NCBI GenBank assembly: GCA_003456855.1
Contig: DMOO01000031.1
Coordinates: 1-22,332, forward strand
Direction of reading: 5' to 3'
Origin: Sphaerochaeta sp.
Lineage (GTDB): Bacteria > Spirochaetota > Spirochaetia > Sphaerochaetales > Sphaerochaetaceae
DNA: 22,332 nucleotides
The position numbers were made by a program, and so were the translations under genes. Under the pieces are notes generated by a model, which saw only the letters and a list, made by a program, of their open reading frames with translations, ran no database searches and was not told the DNA's origin. Each line of letters starts with the position of its first letter. The stretch's first letter is position 1. Shown piece by piece: positions 1 through 6,492 of this stretch.

Positions 1-47
1 GGAGTTACGGCTTGACCGCTGGGTCTCCGACTGGAATAATCTGAAGC

Positions 48-968
48 ATGAAGATGGACACAGGGAAGGGCAGCGCCCTCAAGAAGCTCAGGAACATCAC
101 ATGCCCCTATACCGGAATCAGGATGATCTCTGGCTCGGAGATGAACAGGATTGAGGCCAGGATCAAGGAGTGCGGAAACATAAAGGAGAAGCTCTTTGTG
201 CTTGCAAGGTATGCAAGGAACATGCAGCCTGTCGAGCATCGCATCTTTGACCGCATCACGTACTTTCTTGACTCCAACCCGGACAAGAGCCTGCGCGACT
301 TCTTCGCCGTGAATTATGGACCTCATCTTGCCAAGCTGAAGCTTGAGGAGTTCAAGGTCCTGGACAGTGTCGATACTAAGTCCTCCCTTCTGTCTGTACG
401 GACTCAGCTTGACCTCAGACGTGAGACCACCAACTGCAGGAACCAGATCCTTTCGGGCAACGGAGAGGCGTTCTTCAAAAGAAAGAGGTTCCTTGAGTCG
501 TTGGGGAACATAAACGCAAGGAATCCGTATGAGCAGAGGGTCCTCTCTGACATAATGAACCTTGCACTGTTCCTTCCCACTTCAGGAAGCAGCGAGAATG
601 CCTTCATGGTGAAGTATTCAAGAAGGGATGAGGACGAGATCCTCAGAAGGCTTCTGATAGGGTCTGTGGCGACCATTGAGCATGTGAAGCCCCACAGCCT
701 TGGAGGGGACAATTCGCTCTCGAACTTCCTGATGGTGTCCCAAAGCGGGAACCGATACCGCGAGAATGTCCCGCTCTCGGTCTACATCGACAGAAACCCA
801 TCCATCCCCGAGTACTGCCAGACGTACATCAATGAGGTGATCGACTGCATCCTCAGCGGGAAGATGAAGGGCAATGAGAGCTACCCGCAGGACATCCGGA
901 AGACGCTCTTTGAGGAGTCCGAGGGAAGGATCCTTCTGGACCTTTCAAGATACGGCAAGTCGGAGTGA
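48..968 (+). CDS. HNH endonuclease-like protein
   Basis: A 306-residue protein, probably a nuclease of the HNH (treble-clef) type. Near residues 213-245 it reads IEHVKPHSLGGDNSLSNF, followed by N and R residues, matching the H...P...GG....N......N layout of HNH domains. An N-terminal CPYTG segment (about residue 19) could be part of a metal knuckle, but the usual paired CxxC is absent. The middle is helical and charged and I do not recognise it. An in-frame TGA lies just upstream at 42-44, so ATG 48 or ATG 54 is the start; the ribosome site is weak. Another frame is open across bases 2-190, so an upstream gene may run into this one. DNA cleavage is inferred from the motif. A defence or mobile-element role is possible but unproven. 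Confidence 0.6.
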   Translation: MKMDTGKGSALKKLRNITCPYTGIRMISGSEMNRIEARIKECGNIKEKLFVLARYARNMQPVEHRIFDRITYFLDSNPDKSLRDFFAVNYGPHLAKLKLEEFKVLDSVDTKSSLLSVRTQLDLRRETTNCRNQILSGNGEAFFKRKRFLESLGNINARNPYEQRVLSDIMNLALFLPTSGSSENAFMVKYSRRDEDEILRRLLIGSVATIEHVKPHSLGGDNSLSNFLMVSQSGNRYRENVPLSVYIDRNPSIPEYCQTYINEVIDCILSGKMKGNESYPQDIRKTLFEESEGRILLDLSRYGKSE

Positions 969-980
969 ACTGAACTTGAC

Positions 981-1067
981 ATGCGGCTCAAAGAGTCTGA
1001 AGACCCTGCAGGTCTAAGTCCGACTTTTTCCAGCATGGAAGAGGCGAAGGCTTGGTTGAATGCTTAA
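981..1067 (+). pseudogene. Possible RelB/DinJ-type antitoxin C-terminal remnant
   Basis: Directly after the HNH gene stop, the same frame is open for about 32 codons and ends in SMEEAKAWLNA before TAA. Tails of the form S(I/M)EEAKAWL are common at the C-terminus of RelB/DinJ-family antitoxins. The N-terminal DNA-binding part is missing and no toxin gene follows, so this looks like a gene fragment. A weak hairpin (GGTTC at 1073, GAACC at 1085) follows it. The match is short, so the assignment is tentative. Confidence 0.3.
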
Positions 1068-1138
1068 ACTAAGGTTCACTTTTGGAACCGTTGTTAATCT
1101 GGGTAGAGTTACCAATTGAAGTATGCAGAACCGATTCA

Positions 1139-1186
1139 TTTCGATAGAATTCTGCAAAAATATTAACTTGCAGAATTCTATTGAAA
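1139..1186. repeat. 18-bp inverted repeat, probable AbiEi operator
   Basis: TTTCGATAGAATTCTGCA (1139-1156) is the reverse complement of TGCAGAATTCTATTGAAA (1169-1186) at 17 of 18 positions, with a 12-base AT-rich spacer. The right arm lies between the -35 and -10 of the promoter for the downstream regulator gene. AbiEi-family proteins are known to bind inverted repeats in their own promoter and repress it, so this is the likely autoregulatory site. Confidence 0.65.
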
Positions 1187-1194
1187 TTTATAAT
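1168..1194 (+). promoter_or_regulatory. Promoter of the AbiEi-like gene
   Basis: A consensus -10, TATAAT, lies at 1189-1194 and a -35-like TTGCAG at 1168-1173. The spacing is 15 bases, which is short. The right arm of the inverted repeat lies across the spacer, so a bound repressor would block it. Expected transcription start is near 1201, which rules out translation starts upstream, such as ATG 1123. Confidence 0.55.
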
Positions 1195-1230
1195 CGATTA
1201 TCCTATCCTAATTGCAGGGAGGAATGCTTT

Positions 1231-1800
1231 ATGGATCAAGAGTATCCGGAAAACAGACAATTCTATACATCCTCGGAACTCCGTGAGGACGGATTCTCGT
1301 ACTATAAGATCAACAGGATGGTGGAAGATGGCAGACTTGAGCGGCTGACCAGAAGCACATACAGGAATACGTCATACAAAGGCGACGAATCCGATTTTTC
1401 CATTGCTACCGTATATGCCCCAAAAGGGGTCATCTGTATGCTCAGTGCCGCCAGATACTATAACCTGACGACATTTCTGCCTGATTCAGTTGATATTGCC
1501 ATTGAGAGAAGCATGAAGGTGTCAACTGTTCCAGAGTGGCCGTCCCTGAATATCTGGTATTTTCCGAAGGTGCGATATGAGACCGGAGCTGTTTCAGAAG
1601 GGGATTTCAGAATTTACGAAGTAGAGAAAACAGTTGCGGATATCCTGTATTACAGGAACAAAATCGGAATAGAGGAGACAAGAGAAATTCTGAAGAACTA
1701 CCTGGCCAGAAAAGAAAGGAATCTTGTGAGGCTCCACAGATTCGCCGACCTCCTTGGTTGCGGTAAGATCCTTTCAACATACATGGAGGTTCTCCTATGA
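1231..1800 (+). CDS. AbiEi-type antitoxin / transcriptional regulator
   Basis: A 189-residue protein of the AbiEi family, the antitoxin of type IV toxin-antitoxin systems of the AbiE abortive-infection class. The N-terminus (YTSSELREDGFSYYKINRMV, then GRLERLTRSTYRN) is the typical AbiEi winged-helix DNA-binding segment. Around residue 70 the YAPKGVICMLSAARYYNLT stretch matches the family's central region, and EVEKTVADILYYRNKIG follows. I start at ATG 1231 because AGGGAGG (1216-1222) is well placed and the promoter lies just upstream; the longer reading from 1123 would begin before the promoter. The gene overlaps the next by ATGA (1797-1800), so the two are translationally coupled. AbiEi proteins repress their own promoter; the large inverted repeat at 1139-1186 is the likely target. 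Confidence 0.8.
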   Translation: MDQEYPENRQFYTSSELREDGFSYYKINRMVEDGRLERLTRSTYRNTSYKGDESDFSIATVYAPKGVICMLSAARYYNLTTFLPDSVDIAIERSMKVSTVPEWPSLNIWYFPKVRYETGAVSEGDFRIYEVEKTVADILYYRNKIGIEETREILKNYLARKERNLVRLHRFADLLGCGKILSTYMEVLL

Positions 1801-2072
1801 GAAGTGCTGCATCTGTTAAGGCAACGCTGGATGAACAGAGGTTTGATGGAGAGTATAGCTTCGATGTTGGTTTTCTCCATGAATATGAGCCAGATCTGAG
1901 CTGGAACATTGAGAATCTGGATCTTCCGGGATTAGAGAATCATCATATCTACATGTTCATGCATCACATCTTTCAAGATGCGAAAACGTTCTGTCCTGCA
2001 GATATCCCGTTTTTGAGGCCGGAAGATCTGAAGTGGCAGATAACTGTCCAGTACGAGTTCTTCAATAAATGA
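1797..2072 (+). CDS. Small protein in the AbiEii toxin position; unknown function
   Basis: A 91-residue protein whose ATG overlaps the AbiEi stop codon. In AbiE systems this place is taken by AbiEii, a nucleotidyltransferase toxin of roughly 250-300 residues. The first residues, MRSAASVKATL, resemble the start of AbiEii proteins. The rest (acidic and aromatic, with HHIYMFMHHIFQDAKTF and FLRPEDLKWQITVQYEFF) has no nucleotidyltransferase GS...D.D motif. It may be an internally deleted toxin fused to other coding sequence, or a different type of partner. A terminator hairpin follows. I do not recognise the C-terminal part and assign no function. Confidence 0.6.
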   Translation: MRSAASVKATLDEQRFDGEYSFDVGFLHEYEPDLSWNIENLDLPGLENHHIYMFMHHIFQDAKTFCPADIPFLRPEDLKWQITVQYEFFNK

Positions 2073-2095
2073 TCATTGAATTGCCCTAAATAATG

Positions 2096-2127
2096 AAAAC
2101 CCTCGACCAATCGGCCGAGGGGCTTTT
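2096..2127. terminator. Rho-independent terminator after the AbiEi pair
   Basis: CCCTCG (2100-2105) pairs with CGAGGG (2116-2121), preceded by AAAA and followed by GGCTTTTC. The symmetry would let it act on both strands. It closes the AbiEi two-gene unit. Confidence 0.65.
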
Positions 2128-2241
2128 CTGATTAGTTGCTAGAAAACATCTTTGTAAAGATCCTGATTTGAAGCTGATTATAAGAAAGGGAGACAATAGT
2201 TCCTCATGAAAAAGAAACGCGCAAGTGAAGCCCCTGAGTGA

Positions 2242-2271
2242 TTGCGGACCATTTTCCATGAAATGTATGGT
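2242..2271 (+). promoter_or_regulatory. Possible promoter of the nucleosidase gene
   Basis: TTGCGG (2242-2247), an 18-base gap and TATGGT (2266-2271). An overlapping TATAGT at 2271-2276 is an alternative -10. Moderate match only. Confidence 0.3.
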
Positions 2272-2295
2272 ATAGTAAAGAAAAAGGAGTGAGCG

Positions 2296-3081
2296 GTGTT
2301 GAATCCCTACAGGTCTTTTGCTGTCCTTATCTACGTCACGGATATTGAGAAACAGGCGGTTATGCGCATGTTCGACTGGCATGAGCTGGTAATCGAAGGA
2401 GATGATCAGAAGTACATGGAGACCTTGCTGGACAAGAACGGGAGGAGCCTCCGTGTGATATGTGCCCAGCAGGATGAGATGGGCATGACGGCCAGTGCGA
2501 CCCTGACTTCAAAGATGGTGCATCACTTCATCCCCGAATATGTGATAATGCCTGGAATAGCCGCAGGAACAGGCGGCATGGGCGGATCCGAAGACCAGGA
2601 ATACGGTGATGTCCTGTTCGCCACATCTGTCTGGAATTTCTCCAATGGCAAATATGTCTCTCCGAATGGGGCGGAGATTGTATTCGGAGAGGTTGGCTTC
2701 AACCCAAGGCCCACAGTTGTCAAGGTTTCAGGGGATTATATAGATAAGGTCCGTGATTATGTTGAATCCAAGGAAAACCAATATCTGACTCATTTCGGTC
2801 CACTGGCCAGCGGAACGGCTGTGGTGGCGAATAAGTCCGTACTACAGAAGCAGGTCATGACCGGATTCGTTGACACCAAGGGAGTTGAGATGGAGGGCTA
2901 TGGTGTCGCCTATGCCGCGACCCATGCCATGGAGCCCAAGCCGCATGTCATCATTGCCAAGAGCGTTTGCGATTACGCTGATGAGAGAAAGGATGACAAA
3001 TACCAGAGATTCGCAGCTTACACCAGCTGCGGTCTTGTGAAGGACCTTCTTGAGAGGGTCCTTGAATACACAGGTATCTGA
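2296..3081 (+). CDS. Phosphorylase-superfamily nucleosidase (PNP_UDP_1 / MTA-SAH nucleosidase-like)
   Basis: A 261-residue protein with the purine nucleoside phosphorylase/nucleosidase fold. Visible hallmarks are the phosphate/ribose loop VIMPGIAAGTGG (about residues 82-93), YGDVLFATSVWNF, the substrate motif VEMEGYGVAYAA (about 197-208, with the Glu that holds the ribose) and the catalytic-Asp region SVCDYADERKDDKYQRFAAYTS (about 223-244). It would split an N-glycosidic bond of a purine nucleoside or of methylthioadenosine/adenosylhomocysteine. The start is GTG 2296 after AAGGAGTGA; TTG 2299 is an alternative. It is monocistronic. Stand-alone or fused domains of this type also occur as effectors in phage-defence genes, and its neighbours here are toxin-antitoxin-like, so a defence role is possible but not shown. 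Confidence 0.75.
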   Translation: MLNPYRSFAVLIYVTDIEKQAVMRMFDWHELVIEGDDQKYMETLLDKNGRSLRVICAQQDEMGMTASATLTSKMVHHFIPEYVIMPGIAAGTGGMGGSEDQEYGDVLFATSVWNFSNGKYVSPNGAEIVFGEVGFNPRPTVVKVSGDYIDKVRDYVESKENQYLTHFGPLASGTAVVANKSVLQKQVMTGFVDTKGVEMEGYGVAYAATHAMEPKPHVIIAKSVCDYADERKDDKYQRFAAYTSCGLVKDLLERVLEYTGI

Positions 3082-3093
3082 CTGCAATCAAGC

Positions 3094-3456
3094 TTACTTG
3101 AAGATCACATCCCTGTCGGTTTTGGGGATGACCCTGCCTATGATCCTGCAATAGGGCTTGTCCATCTCACGGACAAAGGCCCTTGCATCCTCCTCGGGCA
3201 TGAAGAGCAGAAGCCCTCCCGAGGTCTGGGGGTCAAAGGCTATGTCTATCAGGTCCTGCGGAATGCCTTGCTCGAATCTCACCTTGTCAAAGAGATAATC
3301 CTCATTGGTGTATCTTCCCTCAGGTATGAAACCGAACGTGGCAAGCTCTCGTGCACCATCTATGACCGGAAGCGCGTTGATGTCGAACTCGATCGTTACG
3401 TTTGATGCCGCGACGCATTCCTGAGAATGCCATAATGAATTAACTTGAATATGCAA
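3094..3456 (-). pseudogene. selD: 5'-truncated selD (selenide, water dikinase)
   Basis: Only about the last 110 codons of SelD are present; intact SelD is roughly 340-350 residues. Recognisable parts are HSQECVAAS, DINALPVIDGARELATFGFIPEGRY, the conserved FDPQTSGGLL (about two thirds along the fragment) and a C-terminal RIIGRVIP. The N-terminal ATP-binding and Cys/Sec catalytic regions are missing. Homology stops near 3432, about 20 bases before attachment-like core A. The gene cannot make active enzyme (selenophosphate from selenide and ATP). It is probably a relic cut by rearrangement at core A. Whether an intact selD exists elsewhere cannot be seen. Confidence 0.8.
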
Positions 3457-3471
3457 TCATTCCCACTCTTT
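3452..3471. other. guaA-end attachment-like core, copy A
   Basis: TGCAATCATTCCCACTCTTT. It matches copy B (10644-10663) at 19 of 20 bases, and the guaA terminus (21854-21870) at 16 of the first 17. It has the same orientation as guaA. It separates the truncated selD on the left from the toxin-antitoxin segment on the right. I infer a recombination (att) site or its scar. Confidence 0.6.
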
Positions 3472-3492
3472 TGTGGATTCTTGATTCCCTAT

Positions 3493-3539
3493 ATTTAGTG
3501 TGATTTATGCTACTTCTATTACGCAAAACCACACTAAAT
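3493..3539. repeat. Inverted repeat beside core A (possible recombinase arm)
   Basis: ATTTAGTGTG (3493-3502) and CACACTAAAT (3530-3539) are perfect 10-base inverted copies with a 27-base spacer, about 25 bases to the right of core A. Part of it (3498-3510 and 3522-3535) resembles DNA at the same offset from core B. This non-coding stretch up to 3629 holds nothing else I can identify. Confidence 0.45.
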
Positions 3540-3629
3540 TATCCTCATTATTCTATCTCTCAAGTTTCTGTTTGAAAGAAGTTGGACACAATCCGATGCG
3601 GCAGTAGTTTGAAGCCATGATTATTTATT

Positions 3630-4007
3630 TCAGGTTTCGTGATCTTTAACCCAGGTCAGAAGATCTTCGTAATTCATCTCGCCTGAGGCAACGGACAGTC
3701 CGGTTTCGGCAACTTCTTCATTTGTGCATTCCAGCTTGATTCCGTTGACTTCGAGAAACGTCAGCATGACATACATACCTATACGTTTGTTGCCATCGAG
3801 GAAGGAGTGGTTTGAAATCAGCGAATAGCCAAGACGGGCACCTTTCTCTTCTTTTGACGGATAGAGCTCCTTGCCATCGAATGTCTGGTAAATGCCTTCA
3901 ATAGCAGAATCCAGGAGCCCTTCATCTCTGATTCCGATTGAGCCTCCGGTTTCTTCTGCTATCAGTTGGTGAAGGAGTTTCACTTTTTCAATGGAAAACC
4001 TGATCAT
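3630..4007 (-). CDS. doc: Doc-type Fic-fold toxin
   Basis: A 125-residue death-on-curing toxin. The Fic core motif is HSFLDGNKRIG, residues 67-77, with His67, the acidic Asp71 and Gly-Asn-Lys-Arg. In Doc proteins this motif carries kinase activity that phosphorylates elongation factor Tu and stops translation; that activity is known for the family and inferred here. The length is typical of Doc (about 125). Its ATG overlaps the phd stop codon by ATGA (4004-4007), so toxin translation is coupled to antitoxin translation. It forms a two-gene operon with phd read leftwards towards core A, and probably helps maintain the segment. Confidence 0.88.
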   Translation of the reverse strand: MIRFSIEKVKLLHQLIAEETGGSIGIRDEGLLDSAIEGIYQTFDGKELYPSKEEKGARLGYSLISNHSFLDGNKRIGMYVMLTFLEVNGIKLECTNEEVAETGLSVASGEMNYEDLLTWVKDHET

Positions 4008-4246
4008 TTGGCCAGCTCCTCAAAAGCAGCGTGGTACTTCTTGAGAATCCTGGCCGCCACAAAATCGATTTTCTCATCATCAGTCATTTCAATGATCGGT
4101 GATTCGTCGAGATTAATGAGCATGTATTTGGGTTTGTTCCGTTTGAGGATGATGACCCGGCCTTTCTGATCGGCCTTATGCATAGCCTTTGAGAAATTCT
4201 GGTTTGCTTCGGTTACGGAAATCATGGTTGATGTGTCTATGGTCAT
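4004..4246 (-). CDS. phd: Phd-type antitoxin
   Basis: An 80-residue Phd/YefM-family antitoxin. The N-terminal part ISVTEANQNFSKAMHKADQKGRVIILKRNKPKYMLINL is the DNA-binding fold typical of the family. The C-terminal tail (about residues 52-80) would wrap the Doc toxin. I keep the start at ATG 4246, as similar family members carry a short leader before the ISVTEAN motif. The promoter -10 ends only six bases upstream, so transcription would begin almost at this ATG: a leaderless message. The next ATG (4225) has no ribosome site either. Phd proteins repress their own promoter; see the 4253-4281 site. Confidence 0.85.
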   Translation of the reverse strand: MTIDTSTMISVTEANQNFSKAMHKADQKGRVIILKRNKPKYMLINLDESPIIEMTDDEKIDFVAARILKKYHAAFEELAK

Positions 4247-4252
4247 GCGAAA

Positions 4253-4281
4253 AATATAGCTATTATTCTAGCTATTGTCAA
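4253..4281 (-). promoter_or_regulatory. phd-doc promoter with palindromic operator
   Basis: Read on the minus strand: a perfect -35 TTGACA (4281-4276), a 17-base spacer and a -10 TATATT (4258-4253). Two TAGCTA palindromes (inside 4256-4263 and at 4269-4274) sit 12 bases apart between or at the promoter boxes, the arrangement expected of a Phd operator. Conditional cooperativity with Doc is known for this family. Confidence 0.75.
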
Positions 4282-4358
4282 GTTTCTGAGGTGGGGTCAG
4301 GCGGTTGAAGGCTCGGATTTCATGGTTGAGGCTGAATCTAAGAGACAAGTCTTTTCTA

Positions 4359-4628
4359 ATGCTCACCATCAAGATGGGCTCTGAAGACACCGATGCGGTT
4401 GATTCCAACGGCAACATCTATGTAAACGGAGGAACCCTGGACATAACAGCCAATTCCCCGTTCGACTACGACGGAACTGCAAAGTACACAGGTGGAACCA
4501 TCATAGTGAACGGACAGACCGTCAACAGCATAACGAACCAGATGATGGGCGGTGCAGGCGGATTCGGTGCCCAGGGAGGCTTCGGATGCCGCGGAGGATT
4601 CTGCGGACACGGTGGCGGATGGTTCTGA
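4359..4628 (+). pseudogene. C-terminal remnant of a DUF4353-like carbohydrate-binding protein
   Basis: About 90 codons are recognisable. IKMGSEDTDAVDSNGNIYVN, GGTLDITANSPFDYDG, YTGGTIIVNGQTVN and a glycine-rich tail match the C-terminus of secreted beta-helical carbohydrate-binding proteins (DUF4353, Cthe_2159-like). The long N-terminal part and signal peptide are absent, and no ribosome site precedes ATG 4305. The codons before about 4359 look unrelated, so a junction lies there, next to the phd promoter. Probably not translated into a working protein. Confidence 0.6.
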
Positions 4629-4654
4629 TGGATCAAAGCAAATGAAACGATAAT

Positions 4655-4696
4655 ACCAAAAAAGCGGAGCGCAGCCCGAAAAGGCTGCGTTCTGCT
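4655..4696 (-). terminator. Terminator of the AraC-type gene
   Basis: AGCGGAGCGCAGCC (4663-4676) pairs with GGCTGCGTTCTGCT (4683-4696) over 14 positions including two G-U pairs. On the minus strand it is followed by TTTTTT, immediately after the AraC-type stop codon. Confidence 0.8.
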
Positions 4697-4702
4697 CTCA
4701 AA

Positions 4703-5527
4703 TCAATCCTGATAAAGCCGCTTTCTGTAGTCGGAAGGACTGCAGTTGAAGTGTTTCCTGAACGCCTTCGAGAAAGAGATCACATCCGGATAGCCTGTGT
4801 CCTCGGCAATCTGCCCGATGTACAGAGAGGGGTTTCTCAGGAAGATGGCCGCATTGTCCATCCGCACCTTCGTCTGGTACTCCTTCGGAGAGAATCCAAT
4901 CACTTTCTTGAAGGTCTTGCTGAAATAGCTTCTGTCCATGTTGTAGCGGTATGCAAGTTCACTTATGTTCAGATGCTCCGTGAAACTGTTCTCTATCTCC
5001 GTCTTTGCATCAAGCATGGTGTTGAAGTGTGTGTTCACCTTTTCGGAGTCCTTCTCCGATATTACGGTGAACAGGTTCCCTATCAGGCTGAGAATATACC
5101 ATTGCTTGCCGTAGTTTATGTATTCCTTGCGGATCTTCTCGAATATGGGCCTGGCCTGGGGAAGGTACAGGGTGTCGGATTCCAGGAAGGAGGGGCAGGG
5201 AACGCATGTGAAGCCTAGCCAGGCATAGTTCCATGGGTCCTGGGCATCGGCCTCGTATGTGGTGCTCTCTCCTGGCCTTATGATGAAGCACCAGTCCTTC
5301 GACAGGTAATATCGCCCATTCTGCGAATAGAAGACTCCCTTGCCCGAGAACACGAAGTGGACGATGTAGTAGGACCTGACGTTGGGTCCGAACCTGTGGC
5401 TTGGTGTGCACTGCATCTGACCGCAGTTGACCGGACCCATGTTCCCCTCGTTTGCATAGTAGAACGAGTATTTCACCACTTCCTTGTTGGTTGATGTGTG
5501 TTCATCCATTTGTACACATTTTACCAT
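4703..5527 (-). CDS. AraC-family transcriptional regulator
   Basis: A 274-residue regulator. The N-terminal half has a cupin-type sugar-sensing domain (YYIVHFVFSGKGVFYSQNGRYYL, then a PGESTTYEA strand). The C-terminal 100 residues carry two helix-turn-helix units: LNISELAYRYNMDRSYFSKTFKKVIGFSPKEY and IGQIAEDTGYPDVISFSKAFRKHFNCSPSDYR, the classic AraC/XylS signature. It is divergent from the permease-permease-binding protein-GH4 operon, with about 70 bases between, so it most likely controls that operon in response to the imported sugar. ATG 5527 is used here; ATG 5509 (MDEHTSTNK) is a plausible alternative and neither has a clear ribosome site. It ends in a strong terminator. Confidence 0.88.
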   Translation of the reverse strand: MVKCVQMDEHTSTNKEVVKYSFYYANEGNMGPVNCGQMQCTPSHRFGPNVRSYYIVHFVFSGKGVFYSQNGRYYLSKDWCFIIRPGESTTYEADAQDPWNYAWLGFTCVPCPSFLESDTLYLPQARPIFEKIRKEYINYGKQWYILSLIGNLFTVISEKDSEKVNTHFNTMLDAKTEIENSFTEHLNISELAYRYNMDRSYFSKTFKKVIGFSPKEYQTKVRMDNAAIFLRNPSLYIGQIAEDTGYPDVISFSKAFRKHFNCSPSDYRKRLYQD

Positions 5528-5531
5528 ATCA

Positions 5532-5559
5532 TTGACGAGTTTTGCTATGTTTTTATGGA
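5532..5559 (+). promoter_or_regulatory. Candidate promoter of the first sugar ABC operon
   Basis: TTGACG (5532-5537), a 16-base gap and TATGGA (5554-5559), in the short gap between the AraC-type gene and the first permease gene. AraC-type activators often act at such imperfect promoters. Confidence 0.4.
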
Positions 5560-5597
5560 ATTGCGCATCTTAACCTAAACACATGGGAGTTCGGCAG

Positions 5598-6491
5598 ATG
5601 AGGGTTTCTTTGGAAAAACACCCCAAGACAAAGCTACGATACAGGAAGGATGTGATGCCGTACATCTTCATCCTCCCGAACATGATCCTCTTTCTCGTGT
5701 TTGTCATATTTCCGATAATGGCGACGTTCTTCTACAGCCTTACAAAATGGAACGGAATAGGAACCAAGGTCTTCGTCTGGTTCGAGAACTACAGAAGGAT
5801 CTTCACAAACAGCACCTTCAAAACCTCGCTGGTGAACACATTCATATTCACCGGTGTCGTCGTTCCGCTCGAGATGGTGTTTGGCCTGCTGGTTGCCTTG
5901 GTCCTCAACAAGAAGTTCCTCGGAAGGGGGATGGTGAGGGCCCTGATCTATCTTCCTTGCATGATCTCCACAGTCATAACAGGCCTTGCCTTCTCATGGC
6001 TGTTCGACACGAACCTAGGCTTCATCAACTCCCTGGTGGTCTCTCTGGGTGGGCAGAAGATCAACTGGTTCACGGACAGACGGTACGCCTTCGTCCTGAT
6101 TGTGCTCTCATCGCTGTGGCACACACTTGGGACGAAGATGGTCATCTACCTGGGGGCTTTGCAGGGGATCGACAAGGAACTCTATGAGGCCTCTACCGTC
6201 GATGGTGCGAACTCATTCCAGAGGTTCCTTTACATAACGGTACCATCGTTGAGAGGGACCAACCTGTTCGTCATGATCACATCCGTCATCTCCAGCTTCA
6301 AGTCCTTCGATCTCATCTACACCATCACAGGTGGTGGGCCCAGAAACGGCACATCCACGCTTGCCTTGTACATCTACAACACCGCATTCACAAACAACAA
6401 CTTCGGCAGGGCTTCCACTGGAGGGGTGGTGCTGTTCCTGTTCCTTCTTGTGTTCACGCTGATCCGGTTCAGGATCGAAAGGAGGAAGTGA
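5598..6491 (+). CDS. Sugar ABC transporter permease (MalF/UgpA type)
   Basis: A 297-residue inner-membrane permease of the carbohydrate-uptake ABC family. Six membrane segments are evident, the first at YIFILPNMILFLVFVIFPIM. The ATPase-docking EAA loop reads ELYEASTVDGANSFQRFLYI, about residues 195-215. I use ATG 5598 because GGGAG (5585-5589) is correctly spaced before it; that same GGGAG lies inside the coding sequence if ATG 5583 is chosen. It pairs with the next gene, one base away, to form the membrane channel, and the binding protein follows. No ATPase gene is in the operon, as is usual where one MsmK/UgpC-type ATPase serves several importers. Confidence 0.9.
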   Translation: MRVSLEKHPKTKLRYRKDVMPYIFILPNMILFLVFVIFPIMATFFYSLTKWNGIGTKVFVWFENYRRIFTNSTFKTSLVNTFIFTGVVVPLEMVFGLLVALVLNKKFLGRGMVRALIYLPCMISTVITGLAFSWLFDTNLGFINSLVVSLGGQKINWFTDRRYAFVLIVLSSLWHTLGTKMVIYLGALQGIDKELYEASTVDGANSFQRFLYITVPSLRGTNLFVMITSVISSFKSFDLIYTITGGGPRNGTSTLALYIYNTAFTNNNFGRASTGGVVLFLFLLVFTLIRFRIERRK

Positions 6492-6492
6492 C

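Noticed and set aside
560..590. TTCCCACTTC inside the HNH gene as a fifth guaA-type core
   Set aside because: Only a short match inside coding sequence, without the ATTCCCACTC core or the flanking TGCAAT.
1123..1230. Longer start for the AbiEi-type protein from ATG 1123
   Set aside because: The reading would begin upstream of the promoter and through the inverted repeat, and its residues (MQNRFISIEFCKN) match nothing in the family. ATG 1231 has a strong ribosome site.
2206..2241. Tiny frame MKKKRASEAPE
   Set aside because: Eleven codons, purine-rich sequence too far away to be a good ribosome site, and promoter-like DNA for the next gene begins right after it.
4356..4610. Minus-strand open frame opposite the DUF4353-like remnant
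   Set aside because: Shadow of the plus-strand repeats; the plus strand matches a known family and the minus product does not.
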